Assembly: GCA_029339195.1 (NCBI GenBank)
Contig: JAPTJF010000005.1
Location: 124,001 to 188,000 of the forward strand
Direction: 5' to 3'
From: Micractinium sp. NFX-FRZ
Lineage: Eukaryota > Chlorophyta > Trebouxiophyceae > Chlorellales > Chlorellaceae
Length of the DNA: 64,000 bases
In this document: positions 1 to 11,900 of the stretch, in pieces
How the letters are laid out: the number at the start of each line of letters is the position of its first letter
Numbering within the stretch: position 1 is the first letter of the stretch
The notes under the pieces: generated by a model
What the model saw: only the letters and a program-made list of their open reading frames with translations
The model's database searches: none
Told to the model about the DNA's origin: nothing
Position numbers and translations under genes: made by a program

Positions 1-1189
1 TTGGGCAGCTGTTTTTTTTCCAGAGGTGGGCAAGGCATGAGGGATGTGCACCTGAGGAGAGCACGCGGCGCACTCGACACGCCACCAGGTCATCCAGCGC
101 CTTCCGCTGGTCTCGCACCAGATCGAACGCCCGGTGGAAAGTGAGGTCCAAGTCTGCGCGGAAGTGTTTTATAAGGACCAAGCCTGGCAGTGTGGCGGAG
201 GCGCTGGGGAGAGCAGGAGGAGGTGGTTGGAGCAGGTAGGGTGTGGTGGGGAGGCAGGCAGGCAGGGGCGGGGGTGGGACCCGCACAAGGCAAGTGTTGG
301 CTGGCAGGCAGACGAGGCTGGGCCAAGGGCGGCAGCGCACAGCCCGGCTGGGCTAGGCAGCTCGCACGGCGCGCTGTGCGGCAGGGGCAGCAGCTAGCCC
401 TGCGCATGCACAGCACATCACAGCACAGCATGCACAGCACGGCACGCACCCAGGGCTGCACACAGGTCTACAAACGGCAGCAGCAGGTCTTGGTCTATGC
501 CCCCGCCAGCTGTCAGCATCCCCAGCACCACCCCGTGTGCGCCGCAGCTGGCAGCGTGCAGCACATCGTGCCGCATCACCTGCGCTCGGAGCAAGGCAGG
601 GCAGAGCAGGCCGAGGCGGGGCAGGCAGGCACTGAGCAGGGTGGGGCAGTGCAGGCTGCGTATACAACTGTAGGGGGGTGCAAGCCAAACTTGCACGTGC
701 ACCCCACCCTCCCCGCACCGCTCAAGTGATCTGGAGCAGCGTTGTGCAGCAGGGTGTGGGCCAGGAGGTTGTGCAGCCTGCAGCCCGAGTGTATCTGCCT
801 GCTGGCACCCACCTGCAGCTCTTTTGCACTGTACAGGAAATCTCCAGGGCGCGGCCGGATCAAGATGTGCACGCACGTCCGTGTGAGCGCGCTGCAGACC
901 GCCGCAATCAGCCCTGCGCGCACGTGAAGGGCACGTGGTGGGCGGTGTCGGCGGCGGCAGCGGGCGGCGGGTTGTACAGCGATACTGTACCATGGTGGCC
1001 AGTGCAGACGCTGGGCCTGAAGGGTTGTCTGCAGTGACAGGTAGGCAGCACCCAAACCTGGCGTCCCGCACCGTGGGAGGGCGTGACGCCGCCCTCTGCC
1101 AAGCTGCTGCACAGCTCGACGCGGTGCGCGCCGCCTTCCTCCGCCGCCAACGCGCTCTCAAGCGAGTCAACGCAGACCTCCACGATCAT
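1..1189 (-). CDS. cutC: CutC-family protein (copper homeostasis), 3' end beyond window
   Basis: Exons, 5' to 3' on the minus strand: 1189-1072, 913-813, 579-450, 153-52, 8-1 (continues off the edge). All junctions are GT-AG and the phases join. The protein opens [20 protein letters not shown] and goes on with HRVELC and EGGVTPS, the typical CutC N-terminus. It is followed by [11 protein letters not shown] in exon 2, [15 protein letters not shown] in exon 3 and DLTFHRAFD in exon 4, the conserved blocks lining the mouth of the CutC TIM barrel. CutC proteins are small cytosolic TIM-barrel proteins linked to copper tolerance; their enzymatic activity is not settled. About 153 residues are visible of the usual 240-270, so roughly the last third lies outside. 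Start chosen as the first ATG, directly before the conserved IVEVC. Family call is secure; function is only as good as the family annotation. Confidence 0.92.
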
Positions 1190-1768
1190 CCCCCTGTGTG
1201 TCCTGGCTGTCTAAGGCTGCTGCTGGTTAGCGGGGACAGCGCGCTTGCGGCCACTCCGAGTGCCGGTGTTCCGGCCGGGACACTTCAGTCGAAACACAGA
1301 GAGGGGCGGCCGGTGGGAGTGGACATACAGCTGTCATGAAGTGAGCGAAACACTGCCTTCGCGAAACAACGCCGGGTCTGCCTCATTTGCACCGTCACCG
1401 CCGGCAACGTGGCCAGCAGGAGACGGCGGCATCATCAGTCCAGCCTGCTCTGCCCTGACTAGCACTCACTCCCTTACATACCGTGTTTATGGAATGACAA
1501 AACTATGAATAAGCAAACACGACAGGCTGCATGGATGATAATGCAACGTCTTGGCTAGCACGGGCGCAGCGCGCCGCACGGAGGCGCGCGGCGCCATCGC
1601 CGCCATCCTGCTGATGCTCTTGCATTGGCCCCCTGCCGGCTGCAGACTCCTCGCTACAGAGCCGCCAAGCCCTGAGCCTTTAATGTTGCTGATGGCCGGG
1701 CGGTAAGGAGCCCAACCACCGGGCAGGGTGGGTGTGAGCGGTGGGCTTGCTGGGCATCTTCACTGGCC
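1190..1768. other. Intergenic spacer between two minus-strand genes
   Basis: This stretch should hold the promoter of the CutC gene (right-to-left) and the 3' UTR of the small gene ending at 1769. On the minus strand a TGTAA motif (ttaca at 1474-1478) lies about 290 nt downstream of that stop and may be its polyadenylation signal. No convincing coding exon seen. Confidence 0.5.
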
Positions 1769-2727
1769 TCACTGCACCGAGGGCGTCTCCTCCATAAGCT
1801 TGCTCAGGTGCTCCCTGCACTCATTTGGGGGGCAGACGCTGAGCTTTGAAAAGTGAGTGGGGCGCCCCATTGGCAGGCGAGCAACGAGCTGCCTTGAAAG
1901 CGGGGCAAAATGGAGAAAAGCGGGAGCATCATGTTGGCGCTGAAAATGGAGACCCCTTTGCAGAGAGGCTGCTGGCCAGCCTGGTGCGGCGTTGCCCAGT
2001 GGCAGAGGGCCCCCTGCTGCCAGCAGGGGCATGGCATACGCTTACTTGACGGCCTGCGCACGCGGCGACAGGGGCCCCCGCTTCTTCCCAGGCTCGTAAG
2101 GCATGCCTTCCACCTCGCCATACTCGGTCTGTGGGGAAGGATATGGGGAGGGAGGGTACGGGGAGGGGCAAGCGGGCGTCAGACAGAGGGTGCTCGGGGC
2201 GGGACGGGATGGGGTGCAGCAGTGGGTGCAGAGGGTGCTCGGTGCCAACAGTGGGGCCGGTTGTAGATGCAGCCTGGCGGCAAGGCGGGGGTGCGTGGGG
2301 CTGGGGGGAGGGTGGTAAGGCAAAGAGAGCTTGATCAGTCAGGCCAGCTGTGAAGTCAAGTCAGCACAAGTCCCAGCCAGCCAGGCCGCCGCTTACCGAC
2401 ACGCGACCAAGGTCGGGCGCCCCCGTAGAGATGGGCGCCGGCGCCTGGGACTGCAGCGTCGGCCCAGCCTGCATTGCATGCGGCCACAGAGCAGAAGAAG
2501 AGATGTTGCGAAAGCAATCTCTTTCTGGAAGCCTCCAAGGGCTCCTCGTCAGCCTTCAGGCTGTGCCCACCCGACTTCCCCCGCGCCTCGGACGGCCAGC
2601 CCGTCCGCGCCCTTGGACCCACCACTCGCCCTTTATTGCTCGCCTGAGCTGAGGGCGTGGCCGTCACCCGCCCCTCCGCGACCCCCTCCCGCTTCTCCTT
2701 CCCCAGCATGCGCTTGACAGTCTCCAT
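1769..2727 (-). CDS. Small unknown protein, 94 residues, four exons
   Basis: Model: exons 2727-2668, 2468-2397, 2128-2046, 1838-1769; GT-AG junctions, phases 0, 0 and 2, total 285 nt including TGA. Not recognised. The N-terminus is basic (METVKRMLGKEKREG), the middle is Pro/Ser-rich (LQSQAPAPISTGAPDLG), followed by EYGEVEGMPYEPGKKRGPLS and a C-terminal block CPPNECREHLSKLMEETPS with two cysteines. There is no signal peptide or membrane segment. The start lies 186 nt downstream of the stop of the large CCCH gene on the same strand, so it could alternatively be an unusual 3' extension of that transcript. The ATG at 2474, inside exon 2, is a possible shorter start. The unbroken frame across three introns and the charged non-repetitive C-terminus argue for a real gene; moderate confidence. 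Confidence 0.5.
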
Positions 2728-2890
2728 ACTCCTGGTGTTTTGCAGGCTGGAGGGCTGGTGGCAAACAACAACCCAGGGCAGCGAACAAGGCAGCAGGCAC
2801 TGTGAGCCACTCTGGACCTCCCGGCTTCCTGACACGTCAGCGGACAACTCAGCGCTGCAGAATGCCAGAAATTCTTGTCTCAACAGTGTG

Positions 2891-2895
2891 TTACA
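2891..2895 (-). terminator. TGTAA polyadenylation signal of the CCCH gene
   Basis: ttaca on the + strand, i.e. TGTAA on the minus strand, about 19 nt after the stop of the large CCCH gene. TGTAA is the established chlorophyte polyadenylation signal. Confidence 0.5.
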
Positions 2896-2913
2896 GCCAG
2901 CGATTGGCAGCAG

Positions 2914-5900
2914 TCATGAGATGCCCATCATCCTCATAAGCTCCTCCACCTCATCAGACTCCCCCTCTGCCTCGACCTCCTCCTGCCCCACCAGCCCCAG
3001 CTGCTGCGCTGCCAGCGCCGGCGCCGGCGCCTCGACCGTCCCACGCTCCTCTGCCTGCTGCCCCAGCTGCCGCGCTGGCGCCACTGCTGCAGATACGTCA
3101 TCCTCCCATTGCTGCATCGGCAGCGCCGCCAACGGCACCGGCAGCGCTACCGCCGACACCGGCGGTGGCGCCTCCTGGGAAGGCGTGCCTGGCTGCGGTG
3201 CAGACCCTGCCGGCTCTGCCGCAGCTGGCGGAGCAGCTGCTGGCTCCAGTGCCTGCTCGCCAGGGGCCTCCAAGGGGCTCCCTGCCTCAGCGCTGGCAGC
3301 CACTTGCTGCCCCACCTGCTGGTCCTGTGCTGGCCCCGCCAGCTCGCCAGCCACTCCTGGTGAGTAGTCCTGCTCAAGCGGCTCTGCCGCGTCTGCGCCT
3401 GCCGCCTCTGCCGCTGATAGCTGCTCCGGCACCACCTCCGCTGATAGCTCCTCCGGCGCTGCCTCTGCTGCTGGGTGCTCCGGCGGTGCCTCTGCTGCTG
3501 GTTCCTCCAGCACTGCCTCTGCGAGTGGCTGGTCTGCTGCTGCCTCCGCCGGTGCCTGCTCGGCTTCCGCGTCCGCCGCTACCTGCTCTGGCGCCGCCTC
3601 CGCCGCTACCTGCTCTTCCGCCATCTCCGAGGGTGAGACGGCTGCTTCAGGCGCTGCATCTGCGCCCGCTGTGCCTGCTGGGGGCGCTGCCTCTGCCCCC
3701 GCTGTACCTGCTGGGGGCGCTGCCTCTGCCTGCTCTGGTGGCCCCGGCTCGTCGCTGGCCCGCACCTCAGACACCTGACCTTCCGACAGCGCCTGGCCTT
3801 CCAACAGCTGCTCCAGCTCTGCACTGCCTGCCGCCCCCTGGCTCCAGACTTGCTGTTGCTGCTGGTCTTCTGAAGGCACCGGCGGGCCCTCAGAAACAGC
3901 TGCCACAGCCTCTGCAGCTGCCGGCTCAAACGGCTCGGGCGCAGGCGCTGCTTTTGACGCCTCCTGCTCCGCCTCTGCTTGCGCCAGCGCCGGCTGCTGG
4001 TCCTCAGTTGCTGCCAGCGGCGCTCGCGGCTGTGCAGTTGCTGCTGTCGGCTCCGCTTCTTCAACAGCCGCTGCTGCTGTTGCCTGCTCCTTTTCTTCCA
4101 CCGCCGCCGCTGCTGCTGCTGTTGCTGCTGCCTGCCCCTGCTCTCCTGCTGTAGCCTGCTTCCCATCCCGCTCTGCTCCGGTGGGCGCTGCTGTTGCCGC
4201 CTGGGCAGCGGCTGACGCAGCCGCCTCCTCATCTCGATCTGCTGCTGTGGGCGCTGCCGCCTCCTCATCTCGATCTGCTGCTGTGGGCGCTGCCGCTGGT
4301 GCCGCGTGTACATCTCCCAATGCTGCAGCTGCAGCTTGTCCTGCTGGCGCTGCTGCTGCTACGGCGGCTGCACCTTCCTCCTCCTCCTCGTCATGCTGCC
4401 CCTCCCTCCAAGCTGAGCTAATCACGTCCACAAAAGACTCGAAGCCATCGGACTGCAGATACTGCTGCTCTGCCAGCTGTACCGCCTCCGGATGCAGTGG
4501 TACCGCTGCGCCTGCTGCGCCTGCGGCACCGGGCCAGCCTGTGCCTGCTGCTGCCGCCTCTCCAACGCTCGTGGTCGGCACTGCGTAAGCTATATCTGCT
4601 GCTGGCGTGCCAGACGAAGGGGCACCCCAGTCAGCTTCAGTCCAACCGCCGGTTGCAGCCGGCGCTGCCGCCGGCCGTGCTGCCACCACAGCTGCCGCCG
4701 GCGCTGCTGCGATTGCCGAGCGAGGGCCGCCCAGTGACACAGGCATTGGCAGCGGCAGCGGCAGCGGCAGAGGTGCTGCAGGTGACGGGCTTGCGGCGCT
4801 GCTGGATGGGCCGCCGCCTGAGTGGGCAAGCACTGACAGCTGCTGCCGTGCCTGCAGAGAGGCAGGCACGGGGCAGGCGGTGGGTGTCGGTTTTCAGAGC
4901 CAGGCGAACACCAATGCACACCTGCCTCTGCAGCCACGTGCAAGCCACAGCTGTCAGCAGGTCCGGAATCCCCAGAACAAGCCTCGACACACAAGAAAGG
5001 GAGCCCACCTGCTCCCAGTCCCCTCCCGCCAGGGCCACCTCCTTCTCCAAGCTGCCCTGCCCCAGGCCCAGCCGGCGGGCATGTGCCAGCAGCTCTGCCG
5101 CCTCACTGCGGGTGGGCGGCGGAGGCGGCAGGGCGCGCGTCAGAACAGCCGAGAATACATGCCAGGGACGGGGGGGGAGGGGGGTTCGGTCTGTCAGGGC
5201 CTGCAAGCAGCCCCAAAGGTTGGCAGGGCGGCAAGCACATGAACGGGAACACAAGCCAAGCCAAAGTGCTTGGGTATTGGGGCCGGCAATTCATGGGTGC
5301 CATCCAGAGGCCTAACCTGCTCACGATGAAAACCTGCCAGCCGCCTGCCGCCCAGCACAACCCAGGAACCCTCGGTCGTGCCACATGCTAGCAGCCCAAA
5401 GGATGCCCACCCCCCAGCTGGCCTCACCTGCTCACGTCCACCTGCGGCCTGCCGCCGCCGCCGCCGCCCCCCTCAAGCAGTAGCTCGAACGCCCGCTCCG
5501 TGTTGCCGCCAGCAGCAATTGCTGCCCCCTTGGCCGCCCCCTCTCCAAAGCCCGCCTCCATGAGCCGCATTGAGCACAGCACCAACTTGTGCCTGCAGGG
5601 TGTGTACCAAGGGTGGGATCCAGCAGCGGGGGCGGGGGCGCAGCCAAGTGGGCACGTGAGTGGGTTGGGGGGTATGGAGCGGAGCGCCCGGTGTTGCTGC
5701 AGTGTAAATGCCGCTAGCTGGCCTGGCGAGGAGCTGGTTGCCAGGCGGAGAGCTGGGACTTCTTGAATCTGCCCCGCAAGCATGGGCTTTTGCGCGCGGG
5801 TGGGTGGGCTGGCAGGCAGGACGGGCGGCACGGCACAGAGGAGCGCACCCGAGTGGCGGGCACCCACGGCCTTGAGGTACTGCACATGTGCATGCGGGCC

Positions 5901-8900
5901 TCTGCTGCTTCACTCACTCTCTCATGACTGCCAGCACGGCCTCAGGAAGCTGCCCAGAAGCTGCCTCCACCTGGGCCCGGCTGGCGCTGCCGCCTCCCTG
6001 CTGGATGGGGCGGCTGCCCGCTTCAAACTGGATCTCAGCCAGCAGCTGCGCCTGCTGCTGCCGCTCCTGTGCCTCGCGCTGGAGCTGCAGGGAAGCAAGG
6101 GGCAGGGATGGGACCAAGGGCAGGTTTGCACATACACCCGGAGAGATGAATGCCACTCACACGAGCGGTACCGATGGCTGTTGAGAAGCGGCAGACCAGA
6201 GCAGCAGCAGGGGTGAGAGCCTGGGAAACAAGCGGGACAAGAAGGAGGCGAGCGCCGGCCGCACAAAGCACAGGCAGGCAGCAGCGTGTGGCAGGCGGGC
6301 AGGCAGATAGGAAGGAAGGAGAAGGAAGTGAGGAAGGAAGAAGAAAGGCACGCGCCTGCCGCCGCTGCTCCTCTTGCTGGGCCAGGTAGCGCTTGCGCCG
6401 CCGCTCCGTCTCTCCCTCCATCCACCTGCAGCGCCAGGCACCACAGGGCAAGCGGGCAGCGCGACTCAACCAACACATATGCGCACATGAGTTGAAGGCG
6501 TTCACTGGAAGAGCCAGCATGCCCCTCCTTGGGTGACGCTCCCTATGGCTGTAGCGGCTACATTGTCGATAAATATTCAAGACATACCATCTTGCACGGC
6601 CAGTCACCCCAGGGCCACAGTGCAAGAAGCCACCAGCCGCCCTGCCGTGGTACCTTCGGCGGCATCAAGAACATGTGGCGCAGCAGCACAGCAGCGCGTG
6701 CAGCAAAGGTGCGAGTCGGCACTGGCGCAGCTGTACGGCAGCAGTACAGCAGCACTCATGCGCAGGAGACATTCGGTGGGGAGGCACCTACGCACCTCTG
6801 CTCCCGCTCCCGCAGCTCCTTGGGGCCGTGTGCATAAGGGCAGTCGACCACGTAGCACTTGCCGCACTCCTGGTGGGTTCTGAACAAGCACAAGGGGTGG
6901 ACAGGGTGAAAGTGGGAGTGCAGTGGGCGAGGGAATAGATTGGCAGGCGGGGTGCAAGATGAGAGAGAACGTATGTGGGCAGACATGCCGCCTGTGCGAA
7001 GCAGGAGCTGCCACATGGAGCAATGCCATCGAACTCATGGTCTGCTGACGGACACACACCCAAGCAGGCAGGCAGGCAGGCAGGCAGGCAGGCCCATGCG
7101 TAGCTAGCCAGGGCCATGCGCAGGCGGGCAGGCCACCGCCAGGGGCAGGGCCAGCAGCACACCCACATGCAGGGGCGCAGCTTGAACGGCCGGTTGCGCC
7201 CCGCCATCATGTGCGCCATCTGCAGAGATACAACTTAAACGGCGTGTAAGTTACTTTCGTTTCCAGCTACTACAGCCGTTGAAAGGCCAGTAGCTGCCTG
7301 CCGCATGCGCAGGGACGGCGGTGCATACACAGGTGACAGGTGCTTTTGCCGAACCGGCGGGCAGCACCCTGGCTTTACTGCTGCGTTGTGTCGCCGCCAC
7401 GCCACACCTGCCTGCCTGCTCACGTGCCAGCAGCCATCCAGATGCCCACACAGGTCCCCGTTCCTACATCCCTTCCTCCTACACATCTCCACCTAGAGCC
7501 CTTTAAAGCCTTGAACCTCACCAAACCCTCACCACTGCCTCCCCACCTCCCCACACACACCTTGACATCGTGCTCATCGAGAGGTTTGGGCCGCCGCTGC
7601 CTCCTCCCTCTCTGCTGTGCCGCTGCTACAGAGGGAGCAGCGCTGCGGCTGGGCGCTGCAACTGAAGCCAAGCCCCTGCTGCCGCTCTCGCTGCGTGCCG
7701 CCGCCGAAGCCCGCCCCCTGCTGCCGCTCTCGCTTGGTGCCGCCGCAGAGGCCTGGCCCCTGCCGCTCTCGCTGGGGGCGCCGATGCTGCCAATGTGGCC
7801 CTCGGATGCAGGCGCTGCTGCTGCCATGTCTACGGTCCGGCTCGATTCACCCCCAGAAGCAGCGCCCTCCGCAGCAGCGGCCGCCGCCGCAGGGCCGGGA
7901 GCGGGCGGCAGGGCAGCAGCCGCGGTGTAGCCCCAGTCGCGCTCCCGAGCGCTGACGGTGCCCGCATCACGGACCCCACCCCCGCTGCTGCTGCCGCTGC
8001 CGCTGGCCACGCTGCCGGCTGCCACAGCGCTCAGCGCCGCCGCAGACAACGGCACACTTGCGCCGCTGCTGCTGCTGCCGCTGCTTTGAGGCACACCCAG
8101 CTTGCGCCGGATTTCATGCAGGGGCAGCTGCAGGGCGTGTGGGCCGTGGGCAAAGGGGCAGTCGGGCATGCACTGCCCAGTCTCCTGCAGGCGGCACACA
8201 GGGCAGAGGGCCAAGCATCGCCTGTCAGGTGTGAAGTCTTTCTCTGCCCAGGCACAGCTGGCAGACCTGGCAGGGCTGTTCAATTTGCGCTGCCGCTCAA
8301 TGAGGGGTGGGTTGTGCGCTGCTGCTCAATTAGGGTTGGGCTGTGGTGGCACAAAACACAGCAGCAGCAGCAGCAGCAGCAGCAGCTCGGTTCCCATCCT
8401 AGCACTACCACCGGCCGGGCAACCCGACAGTGCTGCCAGAGGAGAAAGTGCGGGGCAGTGCACAGCGCCAGCACAGCGCCCGATACTGCCCCTGTCCGTA
8501 CATGCCCCGGGCAGCCTTGCCTGGTAGGTGGGGCATAGGGTGGCTTTTGTGATGATGTGGGGCAGCAGCTCCCCAGGCCCGTGGGCAAAGCCGCAGCCTT
8601 GCCGGGCACACATGCCCGTGTGCTGCAGCAGGGGGGGCATGGCAGCAAGGGGAGGGTCGGTGTGGGAACCCAGGCCTTGGCCTGGCAGACCCCCAGCACT
8701 GCAGCAACGCATGCATGCATGCAAAACACACATGCAGGACCAGGCAGTATGGAAGGATGGAAGGAAGGGAGGCTGTGCAAGCAGCGGCGGAGCTGAGCTG
8801 GCGCACTGCTGGCCCCACCTGGAAGCTGGCACACATGGCCGTCTTGTATGCCGGGCTGATGATCTTGTCCCTGCAACGGGGAGCGCAGTGCGGGCCATAA

Positions 8901-11900
8901 AAGGTGCCCGCATCAGGTGAGCGTGCTGCATGGCAGAGCGCACAGAACACAGAACACACTCGTCTCGTTTGGTGGCAAGCAGCACACCCGGTAGCAGCGA
9001 GGCAGCTTTGTAACTCAGTGTGACCACACACACACACACAAGTGCGCACGTGCACACACACATCACACATAAAAAGTCGCTTGCACATACACACCACACA
9101 CAGGCAATCGCTTGAGCACACAAACCTCATGCAAACATCTGCTTACACATGAACACCGCACCACACCTCACAAAGTGAGCAGCCTGCACAGACACACCGC
9201 ACGCAAAGCGTCCATTCCCGTGCCCAGCTGCGGGCCCCACCTGATTGCGGCGTGGCGCCGCATGTCGTGAACGCCATGAGCGTAGCCACACGTGTCGCCG
9301 TGCATGCACCTGCAGCCGGGGAAGCTGGGCAGGCGTTGCAGGTGTGGGGCTTCCTGCATCCACCGTGCCAGCTCATCCTGCCGGCTTCCGCCAGCTGGCC
9401 CGGTGGGATGGCAGCCAGTAACCTTGGGCGGGCAAGGGCACACGAGGCACGCAGGCAGCGCTGGTTCGCCAGGCTCACATGCCGGTAGCGATGTACGCGT
9501 CGCAGAGGGCCGTCTTGTACCGCGCATTCAGGTAGCCCAGCTGCACGGCAGCTTCCCGCCGCATCTCTTGTGCGCCATGCGCATGACCGCACAGCAGCCC
9601 TGCACACATTTTCGTGGCACACGCTTTGTTGTTAAGGTGTTAAGGTAGATTGTAGTTGTGCACGCTGGCAGGTGTGTGCCATGTGCATATCTGCACGACG
9701 CTCTGCAGTGGCGGTGCAAGCAGAAGCAACACCAGGAGTGGCCTAATAGTTACATGCTAGGGACAGGTGACGACGGGCTGTTGTGCGTGGCGCTCAGAAG
9801 CCCCGGGGGCAGGGGCAAGCCGGCCGGCAGAGCGGCTGGCAGGCAGGCATGCGGGTGGGCTAGCCGGCCGGCAGCCAGGCTGGCAGCTAGACAGGAGGTG
9901 ACTAACTGGGAGCTTGGAAGCCAGTCAGGGTTTAGGTTTTAGGGTATAGGGTTTAAGCCAGTATCCCACGATCCAACCCACCTCCGGAGCACATGCCATA
10001 CATTGAGTAGGCGGGGCACAGCTGGGCCTTGTAGCTGCGGGGTGCCACGCCCGCTTTGATGGCAGCCAGCACCCTGCAGGCAGGCAGGCGGTTCAGGGCA
10101 GGGCAGGCTCAGCGGCATCGGCTGCTTGGGCGACGGTGTGGGGCAAGCAGGGCAGCGGAGCGGGAACGGACAACTGAAAGCAAGCGTGAGAGTCTGGGCA
10201 AGCCTGAGGGTGCCAGGCGCTGCTCCTGTTTGAAGCAGCACGGGACTGAGGCAAGCACCTAGTAACAGCACCTGACTTCGCGAACAGAGTGCGCCATGGT
10301 GCAGGCGCGGCCGTACTGGCAGGCACCTGCGGCGTGCAGCGGGCAGCGGGCGTGCAGCAGGTGGGGACCAGGTCGCACGGTACAGGGGATGTCGCCAGGA
10401 AGGAGGGACGTCTAAAGCACGTGCATAGCAGCCACCACGGCTGCCTTTGCATGTGACACTGCAGCCGCTGCGCTTCAGATGCATACAAAACCACAAAGGA
10501 GGCCCGGGCCCACGACAAACAGGCAGGCAGGCAGGCCGCCCCACAGCCCGCCAGCCACCCCTTCCACCTGTCTCGACAAAGCTGGGGCAGAAGTATGTCT
10601 TGAAGTCTGCAGGCAGCACCTGCGCCTGCAAGCAGCAGTGAAAGGGGCATGACAACAAGTCAACGTCCAAGCCTCAGCTGGCACGCTTTGTGCCAGAGAG
10701 GGACGCTTTCTCAGATATCAAACGATTTCATTGCATCGTGGGCATTGTGAAACAACGCCAGAATATGAAAGTCTGCCTCCATCTGACCTCAGTCGGCCTG
10801 TGTGCCATGTTGCAGGCAGCTCCCCTCCAGTCCCTCTAAACCTCACACACCCACCCCAACTCCTTGCACAAGCAACCGACCTCACCTCGATGGCTGCCTC
10901 CACTCTGAGCTCAGCCAGGGTGTGTGCCATGCTGCAGGCCGCCGCCCGCGGGCAGGCCAGGCCGCTGAGGTAAGAGGTGCACAGGGTGGTGCGGTAGGTG
11001 GGCGGCAGCAGGCCATAGCGCACCTGCGGGGGGGCGGGGCAACAGCGCGGGGACGTGGGGAGGGAGGGCAGCTTGGCACGAGGGCTGAGCGGGCGCGCAG
11101 GGGGACAGGCGGTTTGGCAGAGAGGCCACCACGCGTGACTCTCACTGCTGGGTGCAAATTGTCGGAGCACGTGCAATGCACTGATGCACGCTCTTTCTCT
11201 GCCCCCCGCAAGCAGCACATGCAGCCACCAATGCACGCATGCTGCTGCCTGCACCCGGCCCTGCTCACCGCCACCTCCGCCTCTTCTGTCGACAAAGGCT
11301 CGATGGGCCCACTGGCTGCAGACTGCTGCAGAGGTTGAGAGGCGCCCGTAGCTGGGCCCAGCACAGGCGCTGGTGCCAAGCCGCTGGCAACGGGCGTGCT
11401 GCCTGCGTGGGCGGGGCGGTGTGGGAGACCAGGGCTGGCAGGTGAGCGCGCGTGCGCAGCAATGGAATGAGCACGCTGCGTGCCATCACAGCAGGGCAGC
11501 AGCAAGGTAGCAGCATGCAGCGCTTTGCCAGCAGAGCAGAGCACGCTGCGCCACATGGCAGCAGATGGAAGACTGACCTGAAGCCCCAGCTGCTGCCGCA
11601 TCCTCGCCGCCGCCGCCGCCGCCGTCCTCGCCATAGTCACCCTCCCCCTCGCCCTCCTCTGCCTCCACTGGCCCTTCTTCTCCCTCCTCCGCTGCCTCCC
11701 CCTCTTCATAGTACCCCCAGTCCGCCTCCCCCTCCTCCTCCTCCTCCTCCTCCTCTTCATCGCTGTCATAATCCGTCCACGCGTCCTCCTCTTCCCCCCC
11801 CTCCTCCTCCTCCTCCTCCGCCTCCTGGGGGGAAATCCCCAGAAACTCCTGGGCCTTGGCCAGGCTCATGGGCGCCACCGCCGGCCCTGCCGCAGCATGC

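Noticed and set aside
3165..4154. 329-codon open frame on the + strand
   Set aside because: Antisense shadow of the Ala/Glu-rich last exon of the CCCH gene; Leu/Pro-only composition typical of the complement of Ala/Glu codons.
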